Shown: piece by piece, positions 1-9,150 of the stretch
How positions within the stretch are numbered: the stretch's first letter is position 1
How the letters are laid out: the number at the start of each line of letters is the position of its first letter
Origin: Candidatus Nitrohelix vancouverensis
Lineage (GTDB): Bacteria > Nitrospinota > Nitrospinia > Nitrospinales > VA-1
Length of the DNA: 64,000 nucleotides
Assembly: GCA_015698305.1 (NCBI GenBank)
Contig: CP048620.1
Span: 2,502,001 to 2,566,000, forward strand
Reading direction: 5' to 3'
Made by a program: the position numbers and the translations under genes
The notes under the pieces: generated by a model
Database searches by the model: none
What the model saw: the letters and a program-made list of their open reading frames with translations, nothing else
Told to the model about the DNA's origin: nothing

Positions 1-1
1 C

Positions 2-853
2 GGCGACAGCGCCTGCTCGCTTCCCCCCATATCCATTTCGGACGAGGTTTTAAAAACGATTGAAACGCAGACCCACGCGCTTGCCAGAGAATTGAACGTG
101 ATCGGTTTGCTCAATATCCAGTTCGCCGTGAAGGAAGAACTCGTCTACATTATCGAGGTCAATCCGCGCGCGTCGCGCACCGTGCCTTTCGTCAGCAAGG
201 CCACCGGCATTCCGCTGGCGAAGATGGCGGCGCGTGTGATGGGCGGAAAAACCTTGAAAGAGCTGGGTTTTACCGAACAAAAACGAATCAAACATATTGC
301 AGTGAAAGAGTCGGTCTTCCCATTCAACAAGTTCACAGAGGTCGATATTCTGTTGGGACCGGAGATGAAATCGACGGGGGAAGTGATGGGAATCGATCTG
401 AGCTTTGGCAACGCTTTTGCCAAATCACAAATCGCAACCGGCTTGCAATTGCCCACCCAGGGCGTCGCTTTTATCAGCGTTAAAGATGCGGATAAAAAAG
501 CGTCCGCTCAGATAGCGGCTGATTTTCTGAAGCTGGGATTCAGCATTCTGGCGACTAAGGGCACGGCGGAATATCTTAATAAAAATGGAATCACCGCAAC
601 GCCGATCAACAAGAACTCCGAAGGACCGCCGCATATCGTTCAGGCTATACTCAATAACGAAGTCGACATCGTCGTCAATACGGTTTTTGGCGAACAACCG
701 ACGCGCGATTCCTTTTCCCTCCGCAGATCGTCCTTAACGCAGAATCTGCCTTACTGCACGACAATCTCCGGCGCCTTCGCTCTGGTTAAAGCCATTCAAT
801 CGATCAAGGAACAGCCCTTGTCGGTCATGGCCTTGCAGGATTATGAATTCTAG
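2..853 (+). CDS. carB: Carbamoyl-phosphate synthase large subunit, C-terminal part (5' truncated by window edge)
   Basis: The reading frame is open from the first bases of the window, so only the last 283 codons are present. The frame begins with GDSACSLPP, the signature of the second ATP-grasp (carbamoyl phosphate synthetase) half of CarB, followed by the VNPRASRTVPFVSK segment, which carries the Mg/ATP-binding Glu-x-Asn-Pro-Arg motif. The C-terminal third is the MGS-like allosteric domain, recognisable by ATKGTAEYLNKNGI. The enzyme makes carbamoyl phosphate from glutamine-derived ammonia, bicarbonate and two ATP for pyrimidines and arginine, in the cytoplasm together with CarA. The ATG at 92 is internal and not the true start. 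Nothing looks degenerate. pyrE, from the same pyrimidine pathway, is in this window but 33 kb away, so the two are not one operon. Confidence 0.97.
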   Translation, partial: GDSACSLPPISISDEVLKTIETQTHALARELNVIGLLNIQFAVKEELVYIIEVNPRASRTVPFVSKATGIPLAKMAARVMGGKTLKELGFTEQKRIKHIAVKESVFPFNKFTEVDILLGPEMKSTGEVMGIDLSFGNAFAKSQIATGLQLPTQGVAFISVKDADKKASAQIAADFLKLGFSILATKGTAEYLNKNGITATPINKNSEGPPHIVQAILNNEVDIVVNTVFGEQPTRDSFSLRRSSLTQNLPYCTTISGAFALVKAIQSIKEQPLSVMALQDYEF

Positions 854-877
854 GGCGGGTGCAAAAATGTGCCGACT

Positions 878-1792
878 TCACTTCATGCGGATCAATTGAT
901 TCTTTTTGATGTTCTCCCCAGCAAGTATCATAGCGCGTGAAATTTTATCCTGCACTTCAATGACTCGGATCGCGCCTTCGAGCAAATACTGATCTCCAAG
1001 AACCGCATGCGTGTCTGGATCTTTCAATTGGAATTTGATCGAGTAAACATTGAATAAGTCGCGGACCTTGATGCCCGACTCTGTTCCCAGATTGATAGTC
1101 ACCAGACGTTCTTCAGGTCCCGTGTCAATGACCTTCCCTTCCAGCGGGATTTTCGCGACTGCAGATTCAATCCAGCGAGCCGCCTCCATCGCGGCTTTCT
1201 TCACAGCAATTCCCATCGAAGCGCTATAAAATTCCGCAGTTGCCCGGGCGGAACTTGTGAAAGGATTGCGCCCATCAGAGGATTTAACAGTCAGGGTGCG
1301 CTGATTTAAAGTCCTCCCTGTCAGCGTATCGATCAGCATTAATTCCAATTGAAGCGCCGCATGCTCCTGAACCATAATGGACGGCGCCTTTGAAGCAATT
1401 GGAGACGGCGCGTTTGGATCGAATTTTTTTACTTGTCCGCGCAAGACGATCTGGGCCGCTGATGGAATTTTTTTACTCATCATTGTCGGCATCGCATCCC
1501 CCGCCATTTCCTTTGATAAGAGCGCTTCAAGCGATGGATTCATAGATTCTTCGCCTTGAGTGTGCGCATCAAGCGGAATGAAATGGACTGTGGAATTACC
1601 TTCCAACTCTGCCAGCATGTCTTCCAGTATCCAGTCGCCGGGCGAATACGCTTCCTCCCAGTTTTGTGGAGACTCAATCGGCGTGGTCGCGATCAGTATG
1701 CGAGCTTGCGCCCATACGGGAGCTGTCTGGGCGACAAGCGCCAGCGCTGTAACGGCGATACAAATGCTCTTGAATATAGACGGAATGGACAT
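878..1792 (-). CDS. Secreted CsgG/FlgT-like protein of unknown function
   Basis: 304 aa. An N-terminal Sec signal peptide (hydrophobic residues about 8-28, ending in PVWAQA) points to export. The middle of the protein (residues about 30-210) resembles the CsgG-type fold: paired strands, a segment predicting an outer-membrane-associated lipoprotein-like domain, and the phrase GRTLNQRTLTVKSSDG. Residues about 215-304 resemble the small beta-barrel end of FlgT-like proteins (GKVIDTGPEERLVTINLGTE, then a GDQYLLEGAIRV strand). No lipobox Cys is visible, so it is probably periplasmic. It converges on carB with 24 bp between them and is read away from the FGE-fold gene. An envelope or flagellar-ring accessory role is inference by fold resemblance only. 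Confidence 0.6.
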   Translation of the reverse strand: MSIPSIFKSICIAVTALALVAQTAPVWAQARILIATTPIESPQNWEEAYSPGDWILEDMLAELEGNSTVHFIPLDAHTQGEESMNPSLEALLSKEMAGDAMPTMMSKKIPSAAQIVLRGQVKKFDPNAPSPIASKAPSIMVQEHAALQLELMLIDTLTGRTLNQRTLTVKSSDGRNPFTSSARATAEFYSASMGIAVKKAAMEAARWIESAVAKIPLEGKVIDTGPEERLVTINLGTESGIKVRDLFNVYSIKFQLKDPDTHAVLGDQYLLEGAIRVIEVQDKISRAMILAGENIKKNQLIRMK

Positions 1793-1953
1793 GCGAAATT
1801 ATCCAGAATGAGGAGTGTTGATTTTCTTAACGAAGAGACGCCGGGAAAACTTCAATCATTTATTATTTTCACAGGAAATTGTAGTTCAAATAGACTATTA
1901 TAGAAACTTTTGAAAATACTGAACTGATATTATTCCAACTGCCCGTTAATGCC

Positions 1954-2718
1954 ATGCTCAAATCCATACAGTCTCTACCCGTTTTAATTATCACACTTTT
2001 GTTGACGATTCCACAGACTCCTGCATGGGGTTCATCATCCGCCCTGGAGGACATGAAACTCATCAAAGGCGGCTGTTACAAAATGGGAACAGATAAAGTG
2101 TTCTGGTATAACCTTGATGAATGGGACAATACCCGGGAACGACCTGCGCATAAAGTCTGCCTGAATGATTTTTACATGGATATCTATGAAGCCTGGCAAG
2201 GCAAGTGGGAGAAGGTTATGGGTCATCACAATTCGGTTTATAAGGGCGCTGATCTCCCCGTCTCCGGCATCAACTGGCGGGAAGCGCGCGAGTTTTGCCA
2301 CAAACAGGGTAAGCGTCTTCCAACTGAAGCGGAATGGGAATATGCGGCGCGCGCCGGAACCCAGACGGACAATCCCTGGGGCGATGGCATCAATGATGAT
2401 TATCTCTGGTGGGGGGGCAATTCCTACCGCGAGTACCCACGTCGAGGGACCAAAAAACCTAACGCATGGGGCTTGCACGACATGATGGGAAGCGTGTGGG
2501 AATGGGTTGAGGACTGGTACTCCGTGCATTACTACGAGGAAAGCCCGGTTGATAACCCTAAAGGACCGACCGAAATGCAAAGCTGGCGCGTGATTCGAGG
2601 CGCCTCCTGGATTGAAGAAGAGAAAGACATCCGCGTGACCATTCGAATGCGCGGCCTGGCAGACGCAACGGAAGATTTCTGGGTGGGCGTTCGTTGCGCC
2701 AAGTCTGCATCTAAATAA
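1954..2718 (+). CDS. Exported formylglycine-generating-enzyme-fold (SUMF1/FGE-sulfatase) protein
   Basis: 254 aa. A signal peptide (residues 1-26, ending PAWGSSS) is followed by a single FGE-sulfatase domain. The hallmarks are KGGCYKMGTD near the start, CLNDFYMDIYE, PVSGINWREAREFCHKQGKRLPTEAEWEYAAR written across residues about 105-135, the GSVWEWVEDWY segment, RGASW, and the closing GVRCA. In true FGE the oxidase depends on a Cys pair in a YCYRYRC-like stretch. Here the aligned stretch reads VTIRMRG with no Cys, so sulfatase-maturing activity is unlikely. Such non-catalytic members act as binding or accessory domains. It stands alone between a divergent CsgG-like gene and nth, and a second paralogue is at 16757. 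Substrate or partner unknown. Confidence 0.85.
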   Translation: MLKSIQSLPVLIITLLLTIPQTPAWGSSSALEDMKLIKGGCYKMGTDKVFWYNLDEWDNTRERPAHKVCLNDFYMDIYEAWQGKWEKVMGHHNSVYKGADLPVSGINWREAREFCHKQGKRLPTEAEWEYAARAGTQTDNPWGDGINDDYLWWGGNSYREYPRRGTKKPNAWGLHDMMGSVWEWVEDWYSVHYYEESPVDNPKGPTEMQSWRVIRGASWIEEEKDIRVTIRMRGLADATEDFWVGVRCAKSASK

Positions 2719-2751
2719 TAATGGCAAAAACACATCTCTGAAATTAACGCA

Positions 2752-3387
2752 GTGGATTCAAAAACCGTCAATCGAATCTACGCCAAGCTGAAGAAAAGCC
2801 TTCCAGACGCGCGCTCGGAACTCGATTATAAAAATTGCTTTGAGCTATTAATCGCAGTGATACTCAGCGCGCAAGCCACCGACAAATCCGTCAACAAAGC
2901 CACCGGCGAACTTTATAAATCCTATAACACCCCGCAAGGTTTGATTGAATGCGGTGAAACACGCCTGCGATCCTATATCAAAACAATCGGTCTGGCCCCC
3001 ACTAAAGCGAAGAATATTATAAAGACCTGCCAAATACTTCTCGCTCAATATGAAGGTCAGGTACCGGATGATCGTGAGGCTCTGGAGAGTTTGCCAGGCG
3101 TCGGACGAAAGACCGCTAATGTGGTCTTGAATGAAGGATTTGGAAAACCGACGATTGCAGTGGACACGCATGTTTTTCGGCTAGCCAATCGAACCGGTCT
3201 CGCTCCGGGAAAAAATGTGCTCATGACAGAAATGAAACTTTTAGAAGTAACGCCTAAGAAATGGCTGAAAGACGCGCATCGCTATCTGATTCTTCACGGT
3301 CGTTATGTGTGCACAGCGAAAAACTTTAAGTGCGGCGCCTGCGCGATTCGATCCGAATGTGAATTTCCCGACAAGACATCTAGCTGA
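2752..3387 (+). CDS. nth: Endonuclease III (DNA glycosylase/AP lyase)
   Basis: 211 aa, the usual length for Nth, starting at GTG. It removes oxidised pyrimidines from DNA and cleaves the resulting abasic site in base-excision repair. The helix-hairpin-helix LPGVGRKTANVV holds Lys120 (the Schiff-base lysine) and VDTHVFR holds Asp138, the same positions as in the E. coli enzyme. The C-terminus carries the [4Fe-4S] ligand pattern C-x6-C-x2-C-x5-C (CTAKNFKCGACAIRSEC). It follows the FGE-fold gene by 33 bp and is followed 8 bp later by the deacylase-like gene, so these may share a transcript. All key residues are intact. Confidence 0.97.
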   Translation: MDSKTVNRIYAKLKKSLPDARSELDYKNCFELLIAVILSAQATDKSVNKATGELYKSYNTPQGLIECGETRLRSYIKTIGLAPTKAKNIIKTCQILLAQYEGQVPDDREALESLPGVGRKTANVVLNEGFGKPTIAVDTHVFRLANRTGLAPGKNVLMTEMKLLEVTPKKWLKDAHRYLILHGRYVCTAKNFKCGACAIRSECEFPDKTSS

Positions 3388-3395
3388 GCCTTAAT

Positions 3396-4151
3396 GTGAT
3401 TGAATCCTACTATTCAAAAATCGTTCAACGGTTGGAGGCATGGTCTGCGCATAGCGACACGCCAATACTTGAAATCGGTCGATCCCCTGCAGGCGATGCA
3501 TTGATGCGTATTGACAAGGGAGTTCAACGCCCCCATCGCGCTCTAATATCCGCAGGCATTCACGGGGACGAACCCGGCGGCGTCGAAGCTGTTTGCGCAA
3601 TGCTGGAAAACAATCTACTGGATGATTTTCTCAATGACTGGGAATTTGTGATTCTGCCCTGCATCAATCCCGACGGCTTGAATCGGGGCACGCGTAACAA
3701 TTCGATGGATCAGGACTTGAATCGCTTATTCAATACCTACCCTCCCCCAGAGGAAGTGAAATGCGTTCAGGATATTTTTGAACGCCCCTTTGATCTGACG
3801 CTGGAATTGCATGAGGACACAGAATCAAACGGCTATTATCTCTATCAAAAAATCAGGCGACATGATTGCGAAAGGTTTGGAGGATTGATTTTGAGAGATG
3901 TTCAACTCATCACGCCGCTGAATTTGTCCAATGAGATTGACGGTCATGTGGCTGAAGGCGGAATGATTGAAGTGTCAAAACAACCCGTACAACTGGAGTT
4001 TTGGCCAATGGCGTTTTACGCCTATCACAAAGGCGCCAACGCCTGCCTCACTTTGGAAACGCCTGGCGGCGAAGCTCTTGAGCGGCGTGTTGAAGCGCAT
4101 TGTGCCGCAGTGCCCAGCGCCTTGCGGCATTATCAAGAATTGTTTGTCTGA
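3396..4151 (+). CDS. M14-type metallocarboxypeptidase / succinylglutamate desuccinylase-like protein
   Basis: 251 aa with a GTG start 8 bp after nth. The fold and motifs are those of the M14/AstE-AspA zinc hydrolase family: SAGIHGDEPGG supplies the first zinc pair (His-x-x-Glu), LPCINPDGLNRGTRNN is the Asn-Pro-Asp-Gly-x-Asn-Arg substrate segment, and LELHED supplies the downstream zinc histidine. A late LTLETPGG supplies the probable catalytic Glu. Close relatives are generic murein-peptide or amino-acid deacylases, so the exact substrate cannot be read from the sequence. No signal peptide is present, suggesting a cytoplasmic enzyme. Its stop codon abuts the stop of the convergent mltD with no base between them. 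Confidence 0.82.
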   Translation: MIESYYSKIVQRLEAWSAHSDTPILEIGRSPAGDALMRIDKGVQRPHRALISAGIHGDEPGGVEAVCAMLENNLLDDFLNDWEFVILPCINPDGLNRGTRNNSMDQDLNRLFNTYPPPEEVKCVQDIFERPFDLTLELHEDTESNGYYLYQKIRRHDCERFGGLILRDVQLITPLNLSNEIDGHVAEGGMIEVSKQPVQLEFWPMAFYAYHKGANACLTLETPGGEALERRVEAHCAAVPSALRHYQELFV

Positions 4152-6362
4152 TTAAGCGATAGGAGCGATCATGGGAATCACGATCGGTTCGCCAACGGAA
4201 AGAGAATTGATGTTTTTGTCGGTGTTGTAACTGCTGAGCAACCAAAAGGGAATGATAATGTTGTCGTTACAAATTTCCCACAAGGTTTCCCCTTTTTTCA
4301 CATTTCTAACAACCAGCCGCTTGATTTCGTAGTTGTTAAAAAAGTCTTCCTGAATCGCTTTATGATATTCCTGACGTCGTTCTTCAAACTCGTCCGGCGT
4401 GACTCGATTCAGAGGAACCTTCACCCGCTCATTGATAGATAATGACGCTTGACGGCTCAGCCCATTGAAGCGCAAAACTTTTCTCACAGAGACGCCAGCC
4501 CATTCAGCGTAATGACTGAGAGTTTCGTCGAAATCAACGGTGATCCATCCCACATTGGGATCACTCGCCGCATTATTTTTTTTCTCCACATTGAATGAAA
4601 CCGGACGAAAGGCGGGACGATTCTGATTGAGTCGTTCCAAGTGAGCCAGTTTAACTTGACCTAATTTATCTGCAGTCGGTTTAACATCCCTTTTATTAAC
4701 AGACAAGGCGATAGCAGAGCTTTCTTTGCGTGCGATCTGAATGACTTTTTCCGGCTCGTTTTCGTTCTGGATGAGAGCCTTGGAAGCGGGGATTTTCAGC
4801 CATTGCCCCGGGTGAATCGAGTGAAGATCGTTGATGCGGTTCAATCGAGCCAATTCCTTGATGTCGGTATTGAAGCGCCGCGCAATTTTTGTGAGATTGT
4901 CTCTCTTGCGAATTTTGTAGCGCACCATCTGCCGGTCACCCAGATTAACGCGCTGAATAGTTTCTCTCTCTTGAGAAGAGTGGCGGCTCCGGCCCGTACC
5001 GGGAAGATTCAATACCTGCCCTGCATAGATTCGGTTTTTCCGACCAATATTATTATAGTTCTTTAATTTTTGAACGCTGGTTCCATATCGCAAAGCGATC
5101 CCTGACAAGGTATCCCCTCTGCTTACGGTATGCCATTTGGAGCGCACCTGACTCGAATACTTTCTGCTCTGAGGAATCGTGTCATAAAGCGATGCCAATT
5201 TCGCATAGCTTCGTTGCGGGGCTTTGAAAACAAAACCCATGGGAATACGTTTTTCACCAGACAAAACCGGTTTTCGCAAAGAAGGATTATATTCTTTAAT
5301 CTCCTCAAGCGTCATTCCCCAATGGTCAATCAATGTATCCACGTGAACGTAATCAGTAAAATGCAAGGACGTCATCTTGACAGGGAGCATGATGTTCAAA
5401 TTAGGAAAATATTTCTCTTTATTCCTGACAACATGCAAGGCCGCAAGAAATTCCGCGTAAAAGTTCTTTGAGGCAAAGCCAAAGATGCGACTGCGATAAG
5501 AATCAACCACTCGTTTTATATTTGATCCATGTTTTTTTTGCGCACGTTTCATTCCCTGCAAACCGTGGTTGTATGCCGTAATCGCCAAGGGCCAATTCTT
5601 TAGATTTTTGTAATTCAATTTAAGCAATTTGGCGGCCGCAGTCGTTGCCAGGATCGGGTCCAGACGTTCATCCACGTCGTAGCCAATCTTCATAAACATC
5701 CGTCCTGTTCCGCGAGTGAACTGCCAGATCCCAGCCGCTCCAGCGCTCGAATAGGCCGACAGCTGAAAAGAGGATTCAACGTGAGGAAGAACGGAAAGTT
5801 CAATGGGCAATCCGTGATTGCGGATGATCCTCTCAATCTCCTCCATATACAGACCCGAACGCTCGATCCCACCTCTAAAACGATCTTTCTGCCCAATCTG
5901 TACCCGAATACTTCGCGCCGCCTTGTTAAAATCTTTTTTGACCAGACGGTAAACCGCCATTTCCTTATTCGATAAACCTGTGAAATTCTTTGCGCGCGCC
6001 AGTTTTCTCAGTATTTTTTTGTAGCCCGCCTTGACCTTGTCTGTGATGCGATCTCTCTCTCTTCTTGACAAGCGGTTGCTCCCCAAATCCACCACTTCAT
6101 AAACGATACTCAGATCATTGGAGTCATGAACGATCGCATGGCTGGTTGAATGTTTTGAGTAAACGTCGACCCAAAATGCAACGCGATCCTCAAATCCATG
6201 GGGAATTGCGAAATGCGTTTCGTCAGCGGGTTGTAGCTTGGGTAAACTGGCTTGCGCCGGCAAAGAAAGGAAGGCAAAAACGAACACTGCCAGAACGACG
6301 CGTATTGTTAATTTAAATACCAATGGAGGCTCGTTGAAAGTCGTTTTTATTTTGAAACACAA
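4152..6362 (-). CDS. mltD: Membrane-bound lytic murein transglycosylase D with LysM repeats
   Basis: Up to 736 aa. It cleaves peptidoglycan glycan strands non-hydrolytically. After a signal peptide ([17 protein letters not shown]), the goose-lysozyme-like SLT domain at about residues 175-320 shows the catalytic Glu in LPHVESSF, then [11 protein letters not shown] and the AITAYNHG motif. Four LysM-like peptidoglycan-binding segments follow: [33 protein letters not shown], a weaker one beginning ITVDFDETL, and [14 protein letters not shown] at the C-terminus. Typical MltD has two or three LysM domains and about 450 aa, so this is a long version. The first codon is TTG; another TTG at 6323 would start right before the signal peptide and is equally plausible. 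No lipobox is evident. Confidence 0.93.
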   Translation of the reverse strand: MCFKIKTTFNEPPLVFKLTIRVVLAVFVFAFLSLPAQASLPKLQPADETHFAIPHGFEDRVAFWVDVYSKHSTSHAIVHDSNDLSIVYEVVDLGSNRLSRRERDRITDKVKAGYKKILRKLARAKNFTGLSNKEMAVYRLVKKDFNKAARSIRVQIGQKDRFRGGIERSGLYMEEIERIIRNHGLPIELSVLPHVESSFQLSAYSSAGAAGIWQFTRGTGRMFMKIGYDVDERLDPILATTAAAKLLKLNYKNLKNWPLAITAYNHGLQGMKRAQKKHGSNIKRVVDSYRSRIFGFASKNFYAEFLAALHVVRNKEKYFPNLNIMLPVKMTSLHFTDYVHVDTLIDHWGMTLEEIKEYNPSLRKPVLSGEKRIPMGFVFKAPQRSYAKLASLYDTIPQSRKYSSQVRSKWHTVSRGDTLSGIALRYGTSVQKLKNYNNIGRKNRIYAGQVLNLPGTGRSRHSSQERETIQRVNLGDRQMVRYKIRKRDNLTKIARRFNTDIKELARLNRINDLHSIHPGQWLKIPASKALIQNENEPEKVIQIARKESSAIALSVNKRDVKPTADKLGQVKLAHLERLNQNRPAFRPVSFNVEKKNNAASDPNVGWITVDFDETLSHYAEWAGVSVRKVLRFNGLSRQASLSINERVKVPLNRVTPDEFEERRQEYHKAIQEDFFNNYEIKRLVVRNVKKGETLWEICNDNIIIPFWLLSSYNTDKNINSLSVGEPIVIPMIAPIA

Positions 6363-6484
6363 CTACAATTTTAAAGGACTCAGATAAATAACAGGCTTCA
6401 CGATTACAAAAAAAGAATTGAAGTAAGCCCTTTAATTTGAAAAGGATAGCAAAGCAAAACTGGCCCGTCAAGGAAAACCGGATT

Positions 6485-6772
6485 TCATGAAGGACCGGTA
6501 TATTTTTTATTGACCTGATAGACAAAGGTCAGCAACTCCGCAACCACTTTATATAAAGACGGGGGAATATCCTTTCCCACATCAATCTGCGAGAGCACGC
6601 TTGTCAGATCCGGGTCTTCTTTGATTGGAATTCCGTTTTGCCGCGCCAGTTCGATGATTTTTTCAGCGACGCCCCCCTTCCCTTTTGCTGTGACACGGGG
6701 GGCCTCATCTTTTTGAGCGTCATATTTTAATGTGACCGCAGTCTTTCTATGAGGCGCGTTGGCTGGATTCAT
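6485..6772 (-). CDS. FlhB C-terminal-domain homologue (FhlB-type)
   Basis: 95 aa, ATG start overlapping the fliK-like stop by 4 bp (ATGA), so translation is coupled. It matches only the cytosolic C-terminal domain of the flagellar export gate protein FlhB: AVTLKYD, then VTAKGKGGVAEKIIELARQ, GIPIKEDPDLTSVLSQ, the IDVGKDIPPSLYKVVAELL segment and a final FVYQ. The membrane part and the autocleavage Asn-Pro-Thr-His site are missing. Stand-alone copies of this domain (FhlB) are known next to fliK in other bacteria and can replace the cleaved FlhB tail in export-specificity switching. A full-length flhB is expected elsewhere in the genome. The role in hook-length or substrate switching is inferred from family and neighbour. 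Confidence 0.85.
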   Translation of the reverse strand: MNPANAPHRKTAVTLKYDAQKDEAPRVTAKGKGGVAEKIIELARQNGIPIKEDPDLTSVLSQIDVGKDIPPSLYKVVAELLTFVYQVNKKYTGPS

Positions 6773-8253
6773 GTCTGCACATCCACAAGACGCGCATCTC
6801 TTGTAACCAATAATTTTTCGAGTGCGTCGTCAATCACCATTTCTTCCTGCTTTTTAATACAACAGGTCGCGATCCCGGAATAGCCAATCTCATTCAAAGC
6901 CTGGGTCAATTCAGGAAGATTCATTTCGATAAAACCCGCAATGCTTTCATTTTCGACCGCAAACTGAACTGAAACATTTCTATTGTGAACCTTCGCATCA
7001 ATCTGCAAAGCCCCGAGAGCGGTTAAATCCAACATGAAGACTGCGTTAAAACCCTGAGGGTCGCCCTGTCTTGCTTCGCCCTCTTCTGAATCATCCATCT
7101 TTCGAACATAAACCTTGAAAGACTTGTCCTGTTGAGAAAATGGATTTGGAAAATTCAGAACCAGGGGTTGCGATTCCTGCTTGGCAAATTGCTGTGATAA
7201 TTGATTGAATTCCAAGGTATCCAGGGCGCCGCGAATCGTTGAGATAATCTCTGAAATATTCAATTTACTGGCAATATGAGTTTGGCTGGGGCCTGCCTCC
7301 GGTTTCTCGAGGAGAGTTTGCAAGCCGAGCAATTGACTCTTCAAATCGGTCTGCAAATGCGGCTGGATATCCGGTTTCGATCCTGATTGCAAGACAGCGA
7401 GTAGTTTGGACTCCAACGTCTTCGTCTGCGTTTCAGTCGCCCTTCTCAAAGCCTGTTCGCCAGGAACGCGATCAGCTTGCGGCGTCAATGATTGCAAGCT
7501 TTTCCCCAAACCATCCAGCAGAGATTTATCTTTAATAGACAAGCTGTCCACAGGCAGGGACTGAGTCAGCGTTTGCAGTTTTTCGGCGAGGGCCGACATG
7601 TCAGACTTCGTCGGCAAATATGGCCGAAGCATTGCCGGACTCACAACGGCGGGTCGCTCGGGGGCCGCTGGCAGACTGAATTTTAAAGTCAGCTGATTAT
7701 CCGGCTGAGATTGAATCGTGAACGTATCGCCAGGGCGTAGCGGAATTTCATTGGTAAGCTTCAACCTTGCTGTTCGATGATTCGCCGTCACAACAAGCGA
7801 GTCATTGCCCGGCGCACGGGTCACCGTCGCCGTCACTTCAGCGCCTTGGCGTATTTGCAGTTTGGATGCAAGGCCCTGCTCATCCGGCATCTTTAAAACA
7901 AGCCTGACGCCTTGTTCAGGCGATTGGCGACGCGATTGCAGGGTCAGGGAGTCGCCGCGCGGCTCCAGAGGTGCCGTATGCGGAGTCGGTATAATTTTAA
8001 GGACGGGATTAGGCTCGGCTTGCTCTATCCGGGCGCTAATCTGCTGGCCCGGAGACAGCGGGGTTTGGGTCTGAACCATGACGGAACGCCCCTGAAAATC
8101 GACTAGCGCTTTTCCCTGAGGCAGAATTTTGAGGATGGCGCCATTGAGAATCTGGCCGACCTGCAGTGATTTTAAAAATGCCGCATCGGGACCGCCGCCT
8201 GATTCTCCAGACAAAATTTTAAGGATTGCCGCCGACAGCTCGTTGATTTGCAC
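6769..8253 (-). CDS. FliK-like flagellar hook-length control protein
   Basis: 494 aa, GTG start with a GAGGGA stretch about 11 bases upstream. The N-terminal two thirds are low-complexity, rich in Gln, Pro, Leu and Thr, the secreted molecular-ruler type of region. Residues about 375-475 match the Flg_hook (FliK C-terminal) domain: an FMLDLTALGALQIDAKV stretch, RNVSVQFAVENE, and LPELTQALNEIGY. FliK is secreted through the flagellar export apparatus and signals the switch from hook to filament subunits by contact with FlhB. The gene is coupled to the FlhB-domain protein downstream and is 33 bp downstream of the small membrane protein gene. The similarity is low outside the C-terminal domain, as usual for this family. 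Confidence 0.82.
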   Translation of the reverse strand: MQINELSAAILKILSGESGGGPDAAFLKSLQVGQILNGAILKILPQGKALVDFQGRSVMVQTQTPLSPGQQISARIEQAEPNPVLKIIPTPHTAPLEPRGDSLTLQSRRQSPEQGVRLVLKMPDEQGLASKLQIRQGAEVTATVTRAPGNDSLVVTANHRTARLKLTNEIPLRPGDTFTIQSQPDNQLTLKFSLPAAPERPAVVSPAMLRPYLPTKSDMSALAEKLQTLTQSLPVDSLSIKDKSLLDGLGKSLQSLTPQADRVPGEQALRRATETQTKTLESKLLAVLQSGSKPDIQPHLQTDLKSQLLGLQTLLEKPEAGPSQTHIASKLNISEIISTIRGALDTLEFNQLSQQFAKQESQPLVLNFPNPFSQQDKSFKVYVRKMDDSEEGEARQGDPQGFNAVFMLDLTALGALQIDAKVHNRNVSVQFAVENESIAGFIEMNLPELTQALNEIGYSGIATCCIKKQEEMVIDDALEKLLVTRDARLVDVQT

Positions 8254-8286
8254 AGGTGCATCCCTCGATCACAAAGTGATCCGTTT

Positions 8287-8688
8287 TTATTGACGAAGGG
8301 TCATCGCCAATTCAACTTCGCCAATGGGCATGTTGAGTTTTCTTGAAATCGTTAAAGGCTTCATGCCCTCGTCCGCCAGACGAATCACTTCGGCATATTT
8401 GTCCGACGGACCGTCATTCGGTGGAGATGGCTGGGTCTGTGAAACAGGAGCAACGCCCTTACGCTGAAGCTCGCGGTACTCCTCCAGCTTTTCGCCAATT
8501 TCCCGCGCAATCTTTAGCCCTTCTTGATTCAAATCGTCAATCGAATCTCTAAGGTCCAATAAATCCTGAGCTTGTGCAGGGCTTTCCAGCAGGGTTTTTT
8601 CAAGTTTTTTGAGCTTTATCAGGCAAATGGCAAAGGAAGCCAGGCAAACCAGACTGAGCAAAATGCTGAAAATGAGAAGGAGAGTCAT
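8287..8688 (-). CDS. Small membrane protein with coiled coil and C-terminal helix-turn-helix-like region
   Basis: 133 aa. Residues about 3-25 form one membrane helix (LLIFSILLSLVCLASFAICL), followed by a charged helical stretch with coiled-coil character (residues 27-75), a Pro/Ser/Gln linker, and a C-terminal segment YAEVIRLADEGMKPLTISRK that looks like the helix-turn-helix of DUF2802/DUF6115-type proteins. Such proteins commonly sit in flagellar operons of diverse bacteria without known function. Here it lies between the fliK-like gene and another small gene downstream of fliL, on the same strand. I do not recognise a specific function. Confidence 0.7.
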   Translation of the reverse strand: MTLLLIFSILLSLVCLASFAICLIKLKKLEKTLLESPAQAQDLLDLRDSIDDLNQEGLKIAREIGEKLEEYRELQRKGVAPVSQTQPSPPNDGPSDKYAEVIRLADEGMKPLTISRKLNMPIGEVELAMTLRQ

Positions 8689-8699
8689 TCCGGAAAGGT

Positions 8700-9035
8700 T
8701 TAAACCACCAGATCGATCTTATGACCGTCTTCTTCGCTGGTCTTAGGCTGATCAACAGAAGCCTCTTCAGTAAGAGCCAATTCTTCCTTCTCCTCCTCGT
8801 CGTCTTTTTGCTCTGGAGTCTGTTGATTGGAGCTGTCTGCGTCAAAAGGGGTGATAGAACTGCTCTCATCCAGTTCCTGGACCTCTTTGCGTCGACGTTC
8901 GTCTTCCTCGATGCGTTCTTCTTCCAGTTGCTGGTGAGTGACCGCAGGCAGATGTTGGGCAACATCCTGCACCTTCTCAACGATGTGGCCCATATGCAAC
9001 ACTTGCTGTGTATTGATTGGAACAATTGAAGACAT
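8700..9035 (-). CDS. Small acidic hypothetical protein in flagellar cluster
   Basis: 111 aa from the ATG at 9035, which has a perfect GGAGGT Shine-Dalgarno 6 bases upstream (9042-9047); the longer frame starting at 9056 would place that site inside the gene, so it is rejected. The N-terminus (SSIVPINTQQVLHMG, then VEKVQDVAQHLPAVTHQQ) is followed by a strongly charged helical segment rich in Glu and Arg and an acidic, disordered tail ending in KIDLVV. No membrane segment or known domain. It lies 11 bp before the small membrane protein gene and 115 bp after fliL, so a flagellar assembly or export role is suggested only by position. Confidence 0.7.
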   Translation of the reverse strand: MSSIVPINTQQVLHMGHIVEKVQDVAQHLPAVTHQQLEEERIEEDERRRKEVQELDESSSITPFDADSSNQQTPEQKDDEEEKEELALTEEASVDQPKTSEEDGHKIDLVV

Positions 9036-9150
9036 CGCCGAACCTCCGTAGAACATGCTATCTAACTAATATACATTCCCGACAGGGGTTGTCAAGCGCC
9101 CCGCGCTTCAGAAAATCAATATATATAATAAGTTACGTCATTTAAGCGAG

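Noticed and set aside
2035-2733. A 232-codon antisense frame over the FGE-fold gene
   Set aside because: The sense protein has clear family motifs and a signal peptide.
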